Shown: positions 14,682 through 23,165 of the stretch, one piece after another | How the letters are laid out: each line of letters starts with the position of its first letter | Numbering within the stretch: the stretch's first letter is position 1 | Notes under the pieces: generated by a model | Database searches by the model: none | What the model was told of the DNA's origin: nothing | The model's input: only the letters and a program-made list of their open reading frames with translations | Assembly: GCF_900009265.2 (NCBI RefSeq) | Contig: NZ_LR735001.1 | Span: 126,059 to 162,588, forward strand | DNA: 36,530 nucleotides | Source of the DNA: Planktothrix paucivesiculata PCC 9631 | Lineage (GTDB): Bacteria > Cyanobacteriota > Cyanobacteriia > Cyanobacteriales > Microcoleaceae | Direction of reading: 5' to 3' | Made by a program: the position numbers and the translations under genes

Positions 14682-15659
14682 TTAACGATTGTAACCGCCG
14701 TTAGGATAGGGTTGATTATTGCGATTATAACGATCATAGCGATCGCTCCCATTATAAGTTCCTGAATCATACTGACCATTGTAATTCCCGTTATTGTCAC
14801 CCCGTTGCCAGGCTGCATACTCCTGATCTAAACGTTGATCTAAAGCCGTATGAGCATCTCGAACCATTTGGGCTTTTTGGGCGGGAGATAAATTATTATA
14901 CTGAGGTTTATTTACCTCTTGTCGCATTTGTTGTTCTAACTCAGCATGACGTTGCTGACGATATTGATCAAAGGATTGTTGACTATTGGGATTGTTGGGG
15001 TTATTGCGATTGTTGCGGTTGTTGGAATTGGTATTATTATAACGACCATTATTGTTATTGGATTGCTGTTTTTTCCAGGTTTCATATTCCTGATCTAAAC
15101 TGTTATCCAAGTCACTATGAGCATCCCGAATCATTTGGGCTTTTTGGGATGAGGATAAATTGCGATATTGGGGTTTATTAACCTCTTGTCGCATTTGTTG
15201 TTCTAACTGTGCATGGCGCTGTTGACGATATTGGTCAAAGGACTGTTGATTATTGAAATTGTTAGGATTGTTGTTATTATTAGGATTGTTGTTATTATAA
15301 CGACCATTATTGTTGTAACGACCATTATTGTTATTATTGGATTGCTGTTGTTTCCAGGTTTCATATTCCCGGTCTAAACTTTTATCCAAAGTCGTATGAG
15401 CATCCCGAATCATTTTAGCTTTTTGGGCTGGGGATAAATTATTATATTGAGGTTTTTTCACCTCCTCCCGCATTTGTTGTTCTAACTGTGCATGACGCTG
15501 TTGACGATATTGATCAAAGTTATTTTGAGCCAGAATTAAATCTTGAGAGGGTTGTCTGGCGGAATTCGTATTAATCCGGTTATTAGGCATCACAGCATGG
15601 GCTGGGAGCATTGAACTCGCTAATAATACTAATGTTGCTAAGGTTAATGTCGGTTTCAT
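14682..15659 (-). CDS. Secreted protein with three ~58-residue repeats and Asn-rich linkers
   Basis: A 325-residue protein of unrecognised function. A signal peptide (MKPTLTLATLVLLASSMLPAHA) predicts export. Three near-identical modules follow at about residues 48-104, 141-197 and 230-286. Each starts FDQYRQQRHA, continues LEQQMR-EV-KPQY, has an NLS-QKA-M-RDAH core and ends DREYETW or a close variant; all look alpha-helical and charged. They are joined by linkers made almost only of Asn, Gly, Arg and Tyr (NNNNNGRYNNNGRYNNNNP), and the tail is Gly/Tyr/Asn-rich. The DNA repeats keep high identity, so module duplication is recent or is homogenised by recombination. Structure suggests an extracellular or envelope-associated binding protein; the ligand is unknown. 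It stands alone downstream of narB with its own 187-bp upstream region. Confidence 0.8.
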   Translation of the reverse strand: MKPTLTLATLVLLASSMLPAHAVMPNNRINTNSARQPSQDLILAQNNFDQYRQQRHAQLEQQMREEVKKPQYNNLSPAQKAKMIRDAHTTLDKSLDREYETWKQQQSNNNNNGRYNNNGRYNNNNPNNNNNPNNFNNQQSFDQYRQQRHAQLEQQMRQEVNKPQYRNLSSSQKAQMIRDAHSDLDNSLDQEYETWKKQQSNNNNGRYNNTNSNNRNNRNNPNNPNSQQSFDQYRQQRHAELEQQMRQEVNKPQYNNLSPAQKAQMVRDAHTALDQRLDQEYAAWQRGDNNGNYNGQYDSGTYNGSDRYDRYNRNNQPYPNGGYNR

Positions 15660-15846
15660 AGGTCAACTCAACTTAATAAAATTTTGAATCCCTTTATCTA
15701 TTTTATAATAAAGTTTTTTCAGGGAATTTGCCTCATCCTAAAAGATGATTTTAAAGGTCTTGATCAGACTTTTTAAGTTCTCTGAGGTAGATTGAAGTTA
15801 GCAGTTTTTCTAACTCCTGGCTTACTCTAATAGTCGATAAAAATTA

Positions 15847-18015
15847 TCAAAGGTTCCCCACTGATAACTGATGACTGATGACTGATTTAATCTGTACTGC
15901 ACAGGCTTTTAATTCCGGTTGGCGGGAATCGGGACAGGCGTGGGGATGGGTTAAATGATTAGCTTCTGCATCTGCAGCCCATAATGCCCCCCAGTGCATC
16001 GGGACAAATACGGTGCCCGGGGCGATAAAGGCGGTGACTTTAGCGGGAAACCGACAACTTCCCCGCCGAGAACGCACTTCCACAATATGGCCATTTTCAA
16101 CCCCCAAATTAGCTGCATCCTTGGGATGAATTTCAATGAACGGGTCGGGGTGCATTTGTTGAATTTTTGCCGTTCTCCCGGTGCGGGTAAGGGTGTGCCA
16201 GTGACCATACAGGCGACCCGTTGTTAAGACATAGGGATAATCGGGATCACTGGGTTCGGCTAAACCTTTGGAATGGTAGGGGCCAAAAATTGCCCGACCG
16301 TCGGCGGTGGCAAAATAATTATTGGTGTAGAGGCGTTTGCAGGAAATATCGGTGTTAACTTCCCCTTCTGGACAGGGCCACTGGGTCGGCCCCTGCTGTT
16401 GCAAACGCTCATGACTTAACCCGGACATATCACAGGGACGCCCTTTAGTCAGCCGCACAAATTCAGCATAGACATCCGCCGAGGTTTGAAAGGCAAATTG
16501 TTCCTTAAACCCTAAACGCCTCCCGACATCGGCAAAAATTTCCCAGTCATGTCGGGCTTCTCCCAGGGGGACATCAAACCCCGGACAGTATGTAACACGC
16601 CGTTCTGAGTTGGTCATCACCCCGGTTTTTTCACTCCATTGGGTCGCGGGGAGTAAAATATGGGCGTAGGGGGAGGTTTCCGTGGGATAGTAGGCTTCTT
16701 GATAGACGGTAAAAGGGGATTTTAATAGGGCGGCTTTGGTACGTTCCAGGTCGGGCATACTGACGGCCGGGTTGGTGGCGGCGATCCAGAGAAACTTAAC
16801 CTGATCCTGTTCTAAACCGAGAATCATATCCCAAACGGTGCGTCCGGGGGTGGGAGAGATCTGACCTGGGGGAATACCCCAAAACTGTTCGACTTCGGCC
16901 CGATGTTGGGGGTTAGTGACAAATCGATAGCCCGGTAAGAGATTGGAGAGTCCCCCGGCTTCCCGTCCGCCCATGGCGTTGGGTTGTCCGGTGAGGGAAA
17001 AGGGGCCAGAACCGGGTTTACCAATTTGACCGGTCATCAGGTGCAAATTAATTAGCGATCGCACTTTTGCCGTACCCTCGGAGGATTGATTTAATCCCAT
17101 TGACCACAGAGATAAAACCCGTTTTGATTCTTGCCAATAGCGGGCAGCCGTTTCTAAGGCTTCGATAGTAATTCCACAGGTTTCGGCAACTTTTTCGGGA
17201 GGATAAGATTGTAAAAGTTGAGCATATTCTTTGAAATTACGGGTACATTCATCCACAAAAAGTGTATCTATATCTCCCGATTTTAATAATAAATAACCTA
17301 TACCATTAAAGAGGTCAATATCAGTTCCGGGGCGAAGGGGTAAATGCAGGTCGGCGGCTTCGGCGGTTTGGGTATATCGAGGGTCAGCCACAATTAGTTT
17401 AACGTGGGGATTTCGTTTATGATATTTGGCTAAACGATTAAAGATAATCGGATGACATTCGGCGGTATTACTACCAACAATAAAGGCACAATCAGTTAAT
17501 TCTAAATCATCATAACAACAGGGTGGCCCATCAGACCCCAAGCTCTGAACATAACCCGACACGGCTGATGACATACATAAACGAGAATTTGCATCAAAGT
17601 TATTAGTTCCTAAACACCCTTTGAATAGTTTTTGTGCTACATAATAATCTTCGGTAACAAACTGACCGGAGCCGTACATACATAAAGCATCGGAACCATA
17701 ATCATTGCGAACAGTTTGAATCTGATCTACGATCAGAGTTAGGGCTTCCTCCCAACTCCCCTGACGGAAGGGTTGGTCTAGGGTTTCTCGAATCATGGGG
17801 TGTAAAAGGCGATCGCGGCGAATTGATTCGGTGACGGTAGCTCCTTTAACACAGACCATTCCCAGACTAGAGGGATGTTGGCGATCGCCTCTCACCTTCC
17901 AAATCGGGTTTCCATGTTCATCTCGTTTAATATCTTGATCAGTCGTTGCTGTCGATAGAATTTCCAAACCACAACCGACACCACAGAAAGGACAAAGTGT
18001 TTTAATCGATTTCAT
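15847..18015 (-). CDS. narB: Ferredoxin-nitrate reductase
   Basis: Assimilatory nitrate reductase of 722 residues, normal for NarB; it reduces nitrate to nitrite in the cytosol with electrons from ferredoxin. The N-terminal [4Fe-4S] motif is [11 protein letters not shown] (residues 8-18) with the fourth cysteine in GMVCVKG. The molybdopterin-binding domains follow, with typical segments such as [28 protein letters not shown] and [14 protein letters not shown]. The C-terminal dinucleotide-binding domain includes [17 protein letters not shown] and [10 protein letters not shown]. The last ~11 residues ([12 protein letters not shown] region) are encoded by a heptamer repeat and are probably not ancestral. 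It is the last gene of the nitrate operon, 167 bp after nrtD, with a palindromic repeat in the gap that could form an RNA hairpin and tune downstream expression. Confidence 0.97.
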   Translation of the reverse strand: MKSIKTLCPFCGVGCGLEILSTATTDQDIKRDEHGNPIWKVRGDRQHPSSLGMVCVKGATVTESIRRDRLLHPMIRETLDQPFRQGSWEEALTLIVDQIQTVRNDYGSDALCMYGSGQFVTEDYYVAQKLFKGCLGTNNFDANSRLCMSSAVSGYVQSLGSDGPPCCYDDLELTDCAFIVGSNTAECHPIIFNRLAKYHKRNPHVKLIVADPRYTQTAEAADLHLPLRPGTDIDLFNGIGYLLLKSGDIDTLFVDECTRNFKEYAQLLQSYPPEKVAETCGITIEALETAARYWQESKRVLSLWSMGLNQSSEGTAKVRSLINLHLMTGQIGKPGSGPFSLTGQPNAMGGREAGGLSNLLPGYRFVTNPQHRAEVEQFWGIPPGQISPTPGRTVWDMILGLEQDQVKFLWIAATNPAVSMPDLERTKAALLKSPFTVYQEAYYPTETSPYAHILLPATQWSEKTGVMTNSERRVTYCPGFDVPLGEARHDWEIFADVGRRLGFKEQFAFQTSADVYAEFVRLTKGRPCDMSGLSHERLQQQGPTQWPCPEGEVNTDISCKRLYTNNYFATADGRAIFGPYHSKGLAEPSDPDYPYVLTTGRLYGHWHTLTRTGRTAKIQQMHPDPFIEIHPKDAANLGVENGHIVEVRSRRGSCRFPAKVTAFIAPGTVFVPMHWGALWAADAEANHLTHPHACPDSRQPELKACAVQIKSVISHQLSVGNL
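15859..15886. repeat. 7-bp tandem repeat (ACTGATG/ACTGATA) inside the narB 3' end
   Basis: Four heptamers (CACTGAT, AACTGAT, GACTGAT, GACTGAT) lie head to tail and overlap the last codons of narB. They belong to the short tandemly repeated repetitive (STRR) type known from filamentous cyanobacteria. The same CAGTTATCAGTG string (minus strand) encodes the end of ctaA at 34098-34115. Confidence 0.85.
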
Positions 18016-18045
18016 TATTTTATTTATAAAATAGTTATTGGGCTA

Positions 18046-18092
18046 GTTGTTGGGCTTTAGCCCTCCATATTCGTGGGCTGAAGCCCAACAAC
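18046..18092. repeat. Palindromic repeat between nrtD and narB
   Basis: GTTGTTGGGCTTTAGCCC (18046-18063) and GGGCTGAAGCCCAACAAC (18075-18092) are complementary at 17 of 18 positions around an 11-base loop. GGGCTTTAGCCC-type palindromes are interspersed repeats in cyanobacteria. Inside an operon it would form a strong RNA hairpin between nrtD and narB. Confidence 0.85.
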
Positions 18093-18182
18093 GAATTCCC
18101 AAATTTTTTAATATAAAAATTGTTAACTCAGAGTGAGAAATTGGGATGAATAATTAACTCCCAATTTCTCTTAAAATATTCC

Positions 18183-20090
18183 CTATTGAACCGCTTTTAA
18201 ATCCAAGGTTCCTACGGGGGTAAATGTCACCTCAAACTGCGTATAGGGAGTTTGGGTTACATCGGATTTCACTAACTTGGGCAGAGGGGTATTATTCAGG
18301 TTTTGAGTTGCATCGGCCGATTTAGCTTCATAACTCAAAATCTCTCCCGTTTGACTCACTTTAACCAGATAAACGGATACCGCCGTAACTGGGGTGCTTG
18401 TCCAAGCCTCATTAATTTGGGCAAAAACCTCTTGATTTAACTTTTCTAAATCCGCCGCACTCGGAGTTTTAGCCGTGCTACCGGTAGCCGTTGCCGTTTC
18501 TGTGGGGGGTGTTGTCGGAGAGGTTGTTGGGGTTGTTGCCGCTTCCGTGGGGGCTGTTGTGGGGGTTTGGGCCACCGTTGGGGAGGGTGATGCTGTTGCC
18601 GAAGCCACACTCTCAGGCGTTGGGGACGCAGCAGACACGGGAGATGGAGCAACTGTCGGGGCAGGGGTCGGGGTGACTGCACTGGGGGCAGGGGTCGTGG
18701 GAGTCGGGGACGCCACCGCATCGGGAGTCGGGGTAATCGTCGCCACCGCATTGGGAGAGACAGTTGGGGTTGAACCCAGAGAGGGAGAGGGACTCACTGA
18801 TGTTGCCGTATCCGGTGATAGGCTAGGGGAAGCGGTGGGGGATAGGGTGGGAGAGACTATCGTGACCGGAGTTACGGTTTCAGTAACGGTGGTGGTTTCG
18901 GTTTCCATCGTTGGGGAGGCAGATTCGGTTGTTTCTGCATCCTTACTGGCCGTGGTAGAGGTGGGGTTAAAGATCAATGACCCGACTAGAGTGGCAATAA
19001 TCACCCCCCAAAGGGCAAATAATACCCCCGTCTTTATTGCTGGAGACATTTCTTCCGAGGTTATGACCTGATCCGGTACGGGGGTTACATTTGGTTGAGA
19101 CAGGGAAGCATAGGGATTTTCATTAGCATCTGGTTTATTAGGTTGCATACTTGACACCTCTGTTGCAATAGGACTAGAACTGGGTGCTATTGTAGTGCTT
19201 TGTGCAGATCCGATGTCAGAGGTTGTCTGTTCAATTGTGTCTTCATCTTCTTGATCTTCTTCGTGGTGAGCAAAGCGCCGGAACAGAAAGTCGAGGGCCT
19301 GGTTGCGTAATTCGTAGTATCGGGGGTCTTCGGTGATTTTGGCGCGGTTACGGGGACGGGAGAAAGGAATATCTAGGATCTCCCCAATATGAGCGGCTGG
19401 GCCATTGGTCATCATTACCAGGCGATCGGCCAAAAACAAGGCTTCATCGATATCATGGGTAATCATTAACACAGTAATCCGATGATCCTGCCAAATACTC
19501 AAAAGTTCTTCCTGTAATTCTTCCCGGGTGATGGGGTCTAAGGCGCCAAAGGGTTCGTCTAAAATCAACATTTGGGGACGAGTGGCTAAGGCGCGGGCGA
19601 TGGAAACCCGTTGTTTCATCCCTCCTGAGAGTTGGGAGGGTTTTTTATTCGCCGCTTCCGATAGCCCGACTAACTCTAAATTTTCTTGAACAATGGTTTT
19701 ATGTTCGGCGGCGGATTTGTCAGGATATACTGACTCAACTCCTAACTGAATATTTTCTTTTGCGGTTAACCAGGGTAGGAGGGAATAGTTTTGAAACACC
19801 ACCATCCGTTCTGGCCCGGGTTCGGTGATCAGTTGTCCCTGAACGGAGATGACCCCAGTGGTGGGTTGATTAAACCCCGCCACCATATTTAATAGGGTGG
19901 ATTTTCCACAACCAGAGTGACCAATAATACAAATAAATTCGCCTTCTTGCACCTGAAGATTCACGTCTTCTAGTACAACATATTCACCTTTTGCTGTGTT
20001 ATAAACCTTGGAAACTTGATCAATCAGCAAAAAAGCATCGGATTTTGAGGATGGCATTGGTTGGGAAGAAATACTATCTAAAATTTGCAT
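18183..20090 (-). CDS. nrtD: NrtD nitrate ABC transporter ATPase with long membrane-anchored C-terminal extension
   Basis: ATPase subunit of the NrtABCD nitrate/nitrite importer. Residues ~20-275 are a complete ABC domain: P-loop GHSGCGKST (57-65), Q-loop VVFQNYSLLPW, signature LSGGMKQRV (154-162), Walker B MLILDEP (174-180) and the switch His in THDIDEA. Ordinary NrtD proteins stop near residue 275; this one has 635 residues. The extension has an acidic spacer, one transmembrane helix (TGVLFALWGVIIATLVGSLIF, about 354-374), a ~170-residue Pro/Thr/Ser/Ala-rich linker, and an end domain (545-635) with predicted helix-strand-strand character (EVFAQINEAWT, VSVYLVKVSQTGEILSYEAK, FEVTFTPVG). With the ABC domain in the cytosol the end domain should be periplasmic. 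Met348 (MSPAIKTG) could be the start of a once separate gene, so a fusion is plausible. Confidence 0.93.
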   Translation of the reverse strand: MQILDSISSQPMPSSKSDAFLLIDQVSKVYNTAKGEYVVLEDVNLQVQEGEFICIIGHSGCGKSTLLNMVAGFNQPTTGVISVQGQLITEPGPERMVVFQNYSLLPWLTAKENIQLGVESVYPDKSAAEHKTIVQENLELVGLSEAANKKPSQLSGGMKQRVSIARALATRPQMLILDEPFGALDPITREELQEELLSIWQDHRITVLMITHDIDEALFLADRLVMMTNGPAAHIGEILDIPFSRPRNRAKITEDPRYYELRNQALDFLFRRFAHHEEDQEDEDTIEQTTSDIGSAQSTTIAPSSSPIATEVSSMQPNKPDANENPYASLSQPNVTPVPDQVITSEEMSPAIKTGVLFALWGVIIATLVGSLIFNPTSTTASKDAETTESASPTMETETTTVTETVTPVTIVSPTLSPTASPSLSPDTATSVSPSPSLGSTPTVSPNAVATITPTPDAVASPTPTTPAPSAVTPTPAPTVAPSPVSAASPTPESVASATASPSPTVAQTPTTAPTEAATTPTTSPTTPPTETATATGSTAKTPSAADLEKLNQEVFAQINEAWTSTPVTAVSVYLVKVSQTGEILSYEAKSADATQNLNNTPLPKLVKSDVTQTPYTQFEVTFTPVGTLDLKAVQ

Positions 20091-20129
20091 AATTTTTTAG
20101 ACTAAACAACGGTTGACGATCAGAATGTT

Positions 20130-22133
20130 CTAGGCTGCTATGGGATCAAGGATAATTTCTTCAATCCGAATTTCTTGTTTAATCTTGAGATTTTTGAGAT
20201 ATTTAATCGGATCGTTAGGATTAAAAATAGTGCCATCAAGTAGCTTAACGCTTTGGCGATCGCGTCCTGTATCGGACAATCCTAATTCCCGGGCTGCTTG
20301 GCCATAAACATCAGTTCTTAATACCCTTTCTAGGATAGAAACCCAGTTTTTGGGAAAGGGTGTAATCCCCCAACGAGCCATTTCTGCCATGATCCAGAGA
20401 AATTCTGTAGCATCAGGGCAATTGGTTTTATCCAAATAAAACTGATTGTAATTCACTAATAATTGTGGGGGTTGACCATCGCCCCGGTCAACGGGATCAA
20501 TAAATCCTAAGCGGGTATATTCTGGGGCCGATCCGATATATTCATCCCGACATAAGATCTCTAAAATTTCTTCTCGATTTCGCCGATCATCGCAATAGTC
20601 ACAGGCATCAATTAATGCTTTTACTAAAGCAACATGGGTTTTGGGATAGCGATTTGCCCATTCTTCGGTTACGCCTAAAACTTTCTCCGTATGTCCATTA
20701 GGGAAAATATCAAAACTATTAGCAATCACAAATCCTAAGCCCTCATGAACAGACCGGGCATTCCACGGCCCTCCCACACAATACCCATCAATATTTCCGG
20801 CTTTTAAATTGGCTTGCATTTGGGGCGGTGGAATCACCGTTAAATTAACATCTTGATCGGGATTAATACCCCCGGATGCTAACCAATAACGCAACATTAA
20901 ATTGTGCATCGAACTCGGGTGAGCCATGCCCAATGTATGCACTTTGTCAAGATGATTTTCGATATAAATTTTAAAATCGGCTAAGGTTTTAACCCCATTT
21001 TCATACAAGTTTTTACTCAGGGTAATTCCATTGCCATTTCGAGATAGGGTCATAGCCGTAACAATCGGAATCGCTGGAGTTTTCCCAAAGCCCAAGGTCA
21101 TCGCGAAAGGCATTCCTGCCACCATTTGAGCCGCATCTAAACGACCTTCTACGACTCCTTGACCTAACAGTTTCCAACTGGTTTCTCGACTCAGGTTAAC
21201 TTCACTTAATCCATACTCTTCAAAAATACCCTTTTCTTTGGCAATAATCAGGGGGGCGCAGTCGGTTAGGGGAATAAAACCTAGGTCTAAATTGACTTTT
21301 TCTAAGCCATTTTTGGAAACCACCATCGGTGCTTTTTTGCCAACGGTTTTTTTGGCTTTTTTCTGTTGGTTGAGAAAGTAAACAACTTCATTCCGTAGGG
21401 CATAATAGCTGGGATGATTTACCACTTCCATCCGTTGACGGGGACGGGGAATATTCACGTCTAAAATTTGCCCAATATGAGCTTCTGGGCCGTTGGTTAA
21501 CATCACAATCCGATCGGATAATAATAAGGCTTCATCGACATCGTGGGTCACCATGACGGCGCTGACTTGGTTGGCTTCGCAGATTTTCATTAACTGCTCT
21601 TGTAACCCGCCTCTAGTTAAAGCATCTAAGGCTCCAAAGGGTTCATCTAGGAGTAATAATTGGGGACGAATCGATAGGGCACGAGCGATCGCAACTCGCT
21701 GTTTCATCCCCCCCGAAATTTCTCCCGGTCGTTTATCCGCCGCCTGTCTTAAACCGACTAATTTAATATGTTTTTCAACAATTTCTTTTCGTTCAGTTTT
21801 AGGCAGTTTACGATAGACCTCATCAACGGCTAAGGCGATATTTTCCCTAACAGTTAACCAAGGTAATAGGGAATAATTTTGAAATACCACCATTCGATCA
21901 GGCCCAGGTTCTCGGACTTCTCGCCCTTCTAAAATAATCCCTCCTTCTGAGGCTTGATCTAACCCGGCGATAATATTTAATAGGGTAGATTTTCCACAAC
22001 CCGAGTGTCCAAGAAGGGTGATAAATTCACCTTTATTAATTTTAAGTTCGATATTTTTCAGGGCAATATATTTTTCTCCATTGGGGAGATTAAAAACGCG
22101 ATGAACGTGGTCAACTTGTACGAATACAGACAT
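20130..22133 (-). CDS. nrtC: NrtC nitrate ABC transporter ATPase with regulatory NrtA-like domain
   Basis: A 667-residue fusion typical of cyanobacterial NrtC. Residues 1-260 are an ABC ATPase with P-loop GHSGCGKST (42-50), signature ISGGMKQRVAIARAL and Walker B LLLLDEPFGALDAL. A basic linker (QQKKAKKTVGKKAP) joins a ~380-residue C-terminal domain starting near LDLGFIPLTDCAPLIIAKEK that is homologous to the solute-binding protein NrtA. In this family the C-terminal domain is the regulatory part through which ammonium inhibits uptake; this is established for Synechococcus NrtC and inferred here. It is 44 bp after nrtB and 39 bp before nrtD. It is the natural partner of NrtD in a heteromeric ATPase pair. 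Confidence 0.97.
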   Translation of the reverse strand: MSVFVQVDHVHRVFNLPNGEKYIALKNIELKINKGEFITLLGHSGCGKSTLLNIIAGLDQASEGGIILEGREVREPGPDRMVVFQNYSLLPWLTVRENIALAVDEVYRKLPKTERKEIVEKHIKLVGLRQAADKRPGEISGGMKQRVAIARALSIRPQLLLLDEPFGALDALTRGGLQEQLMKICEANQVSAVMVTHDVDEALLLSDRIVMLTNGPEAHIGQILDVNIPRPRQRMEVVNHPSYYALRNEVVYFLNQQKKAKKTVGKKAPMVVSKNGLEKVNLDLGFIPLTDCAPLIIAKEKGIFEEYGLSEVNLSRETSWKLLGQGVVEGRLDAAQMVAGMPFAMTLGFGKTPAIPIVTAMTLSRNGNGITLSKNLYENGVKTLADFKIYIENHLDKVHTLGMAHPSSMHNLMLRYWLASGGINPDQDVNLTVIPPPQMQANLKAGNIDGYCVGGPWNARSVHEGLGFVIANSFDIFPNGHTEKVLGVTEEWANRYPKTHVALVKALIDACDYCDDRRNREEILEILCRDEYIGSAPEYTRLGFIDPVDRGDGQPPQLLVNYNQFYLDKTNCPDATEFLWIMAEMARWGITPFPKNWVSILERVLRTDVYGQAARELGLSDTGRDRQSVKLLDGTIFNPNDPIKYLKNLKIKQEIRIEEIILDPIAA

Positions 22134-22177
22134 AATTTAAGATGAGAGAGTAAAGGTAAACGGCAATCATTTCTGGT

Positions 22178-23017
22178 TTATTTTTGCTCGGCGGGAACCA
22201 CTTTAGAAGCAATAAAACCAATGGTTCTATCTAGGATCAAACCGACGACTCCGACATAAATTAAAGCCACGATAATCGCACTCATTCGAGAACTATTATA
22301 GGCATCCCAAATAAAGAATCCGATCCCAACTCCACCCACTAACATTTCCGCCGCAATAATCGCTAACCAAGATAGACCGATCCCAATTCTTAATCCGGTA
22401 AAAATATAGGGAACTGCGGAGGGAAATAACACTTTAAAGAAGTATTTATGTTTGGGTAAACGTAACACTCTAGCCACGTTTTTATAGTCTTGAGGAATTT
22501 GTTGTACCCCGACGGTGGTATTGATAATAATCGGCCAAACTGCTGTAATAAAGATGACGAAAATAGCCGCCGGATTAGATTGTTGTAAAGCAGCTAGGGC
22601 AATGGGCAACCAAGCCAGCGGCGGAATTGTTCTAAGAATTTGAAAGAGGGGATCTAAGGCATCATACATAAAGGAATTACTCCCCACTAAAATCCCTAGG
22701 GAAATTCCTACAATGACCGATAAGCTAAAGCCAATCGCCACCCGTTGTAAACTGGCAATGACTTGCCAACCCAACCCTTTATCAGTACCGCCATTATCAA
22801 AAAATGGGTTAACAATTAATTCCCAAGATTCTTTAACGGTTGTAATCGGAGAGGGTAAATTAGGATTTTCTCCTGAACATAATAGTTGCCAAATCGCTAG
22901 AAAAATAAAGACTCCAATCAAAGGACGGATCACTTTATTCCGATTATTATTAAACCAATTGAAAACAGAATTTAGAGGATTATTACTATCAGAATTAGCT
23001 TTGGCGCTAGTAGTCAT
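22178..23017 (-). CDS. nrtB: Nitrate ABC transporter permease NrtB
   Basis: A 279-residue inner-membrane permease of the NrtB/SsuC type. It has an Asn-rich cytosolic start, a first membrane helix (PLIGVFIFLAIWQLLC), several more helices, and the EAA-type coupling loop around IPQDYKNVARVLRLPKHKY, which contacts the ATPases. The ending (LILDRTIGFIASKVVPAEQ) is typical of the family. It works as a dimer with NrtC and NrtD on the cytosolic face and receives nitrate from NrtA. The 148-bp gap to nrtA contains a GTAGAGAC palindrome, larger than the other gaps in the operon. Confidence 0.96.
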   Translation of the reverse strand: MTTSAKANSDSNNPLNSVFNWFNNNRNKVIRPLIGVFIFLAIWQLLCSGENPNLPSPITTVKESWELIVNPFFDNGGTDKGLGWQVIASLQRVAIGFSLSVIVGISLGILVGSNSFMYDALDPLFQILRTIPPLAWLPIALAALQQSNPAAIFVIFITAVWPIIINTTVGVQQIPQDYKNVARVLRLPKHKYFFKVLFPSAVPYIFTGLRIGIGLSWLAIIAAEMLVGGVGIGFFIWDAYNSSRMSAIIVALIYVGVVGLILDRTIGFIASKVVPAEQK

Positions 23018-23054
23018 GATGATTACAAATTAGTTAGTTTTTTCTCTTTAAGCT

Positions 23055-23092
23055 CCCCGGTAGAGACATTGCCTGCAACGTCTCTACCGGGG
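23055..23092. repeat. GTAGAGAC-type palindrome between nrtA and nrtB
   Basis: CCCCGGTAGAGAC (23055-23067) and GTCTCTACCGGGG (23080-23092) are perfect complements, and the inner TTGC/GCAA bases extend the stem to about 18 bp with one mismatch. Related GTAGAGACG units occur at 29409-29440 and 34073-34101. In the nrt transcript it would fold into a very stable hairpin, possibly limiting read-through or protecting the upstream nrtA message. Confidence 0.85.
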
Positions 23093-23165
23093 GAATGTGT
23101 AGCAAAAATTTCATGATGGGATATTAGACCTTGAATAACCCCACCAGACAGTAATTAGGAGGGAA

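Noticed and set aside
18475-19071. A 198-codon Val/Gly-rich plus-strand frame opposite the nrtD linker
   Set aside because: It is the complement of a repetitive Pro/Thr/Ser-coding stretch, with no ribosome site and no domain; low-complexity DNA leaves long open frames by chance.
18183-20090. nrtD extension as an assembly error or frameshift between two genes
   Set aside because: The frame is continuous for 635 codons, and the extension has coherent composition and a sensible topology; an error would rarely create this. A natural gene fusion remains possible.
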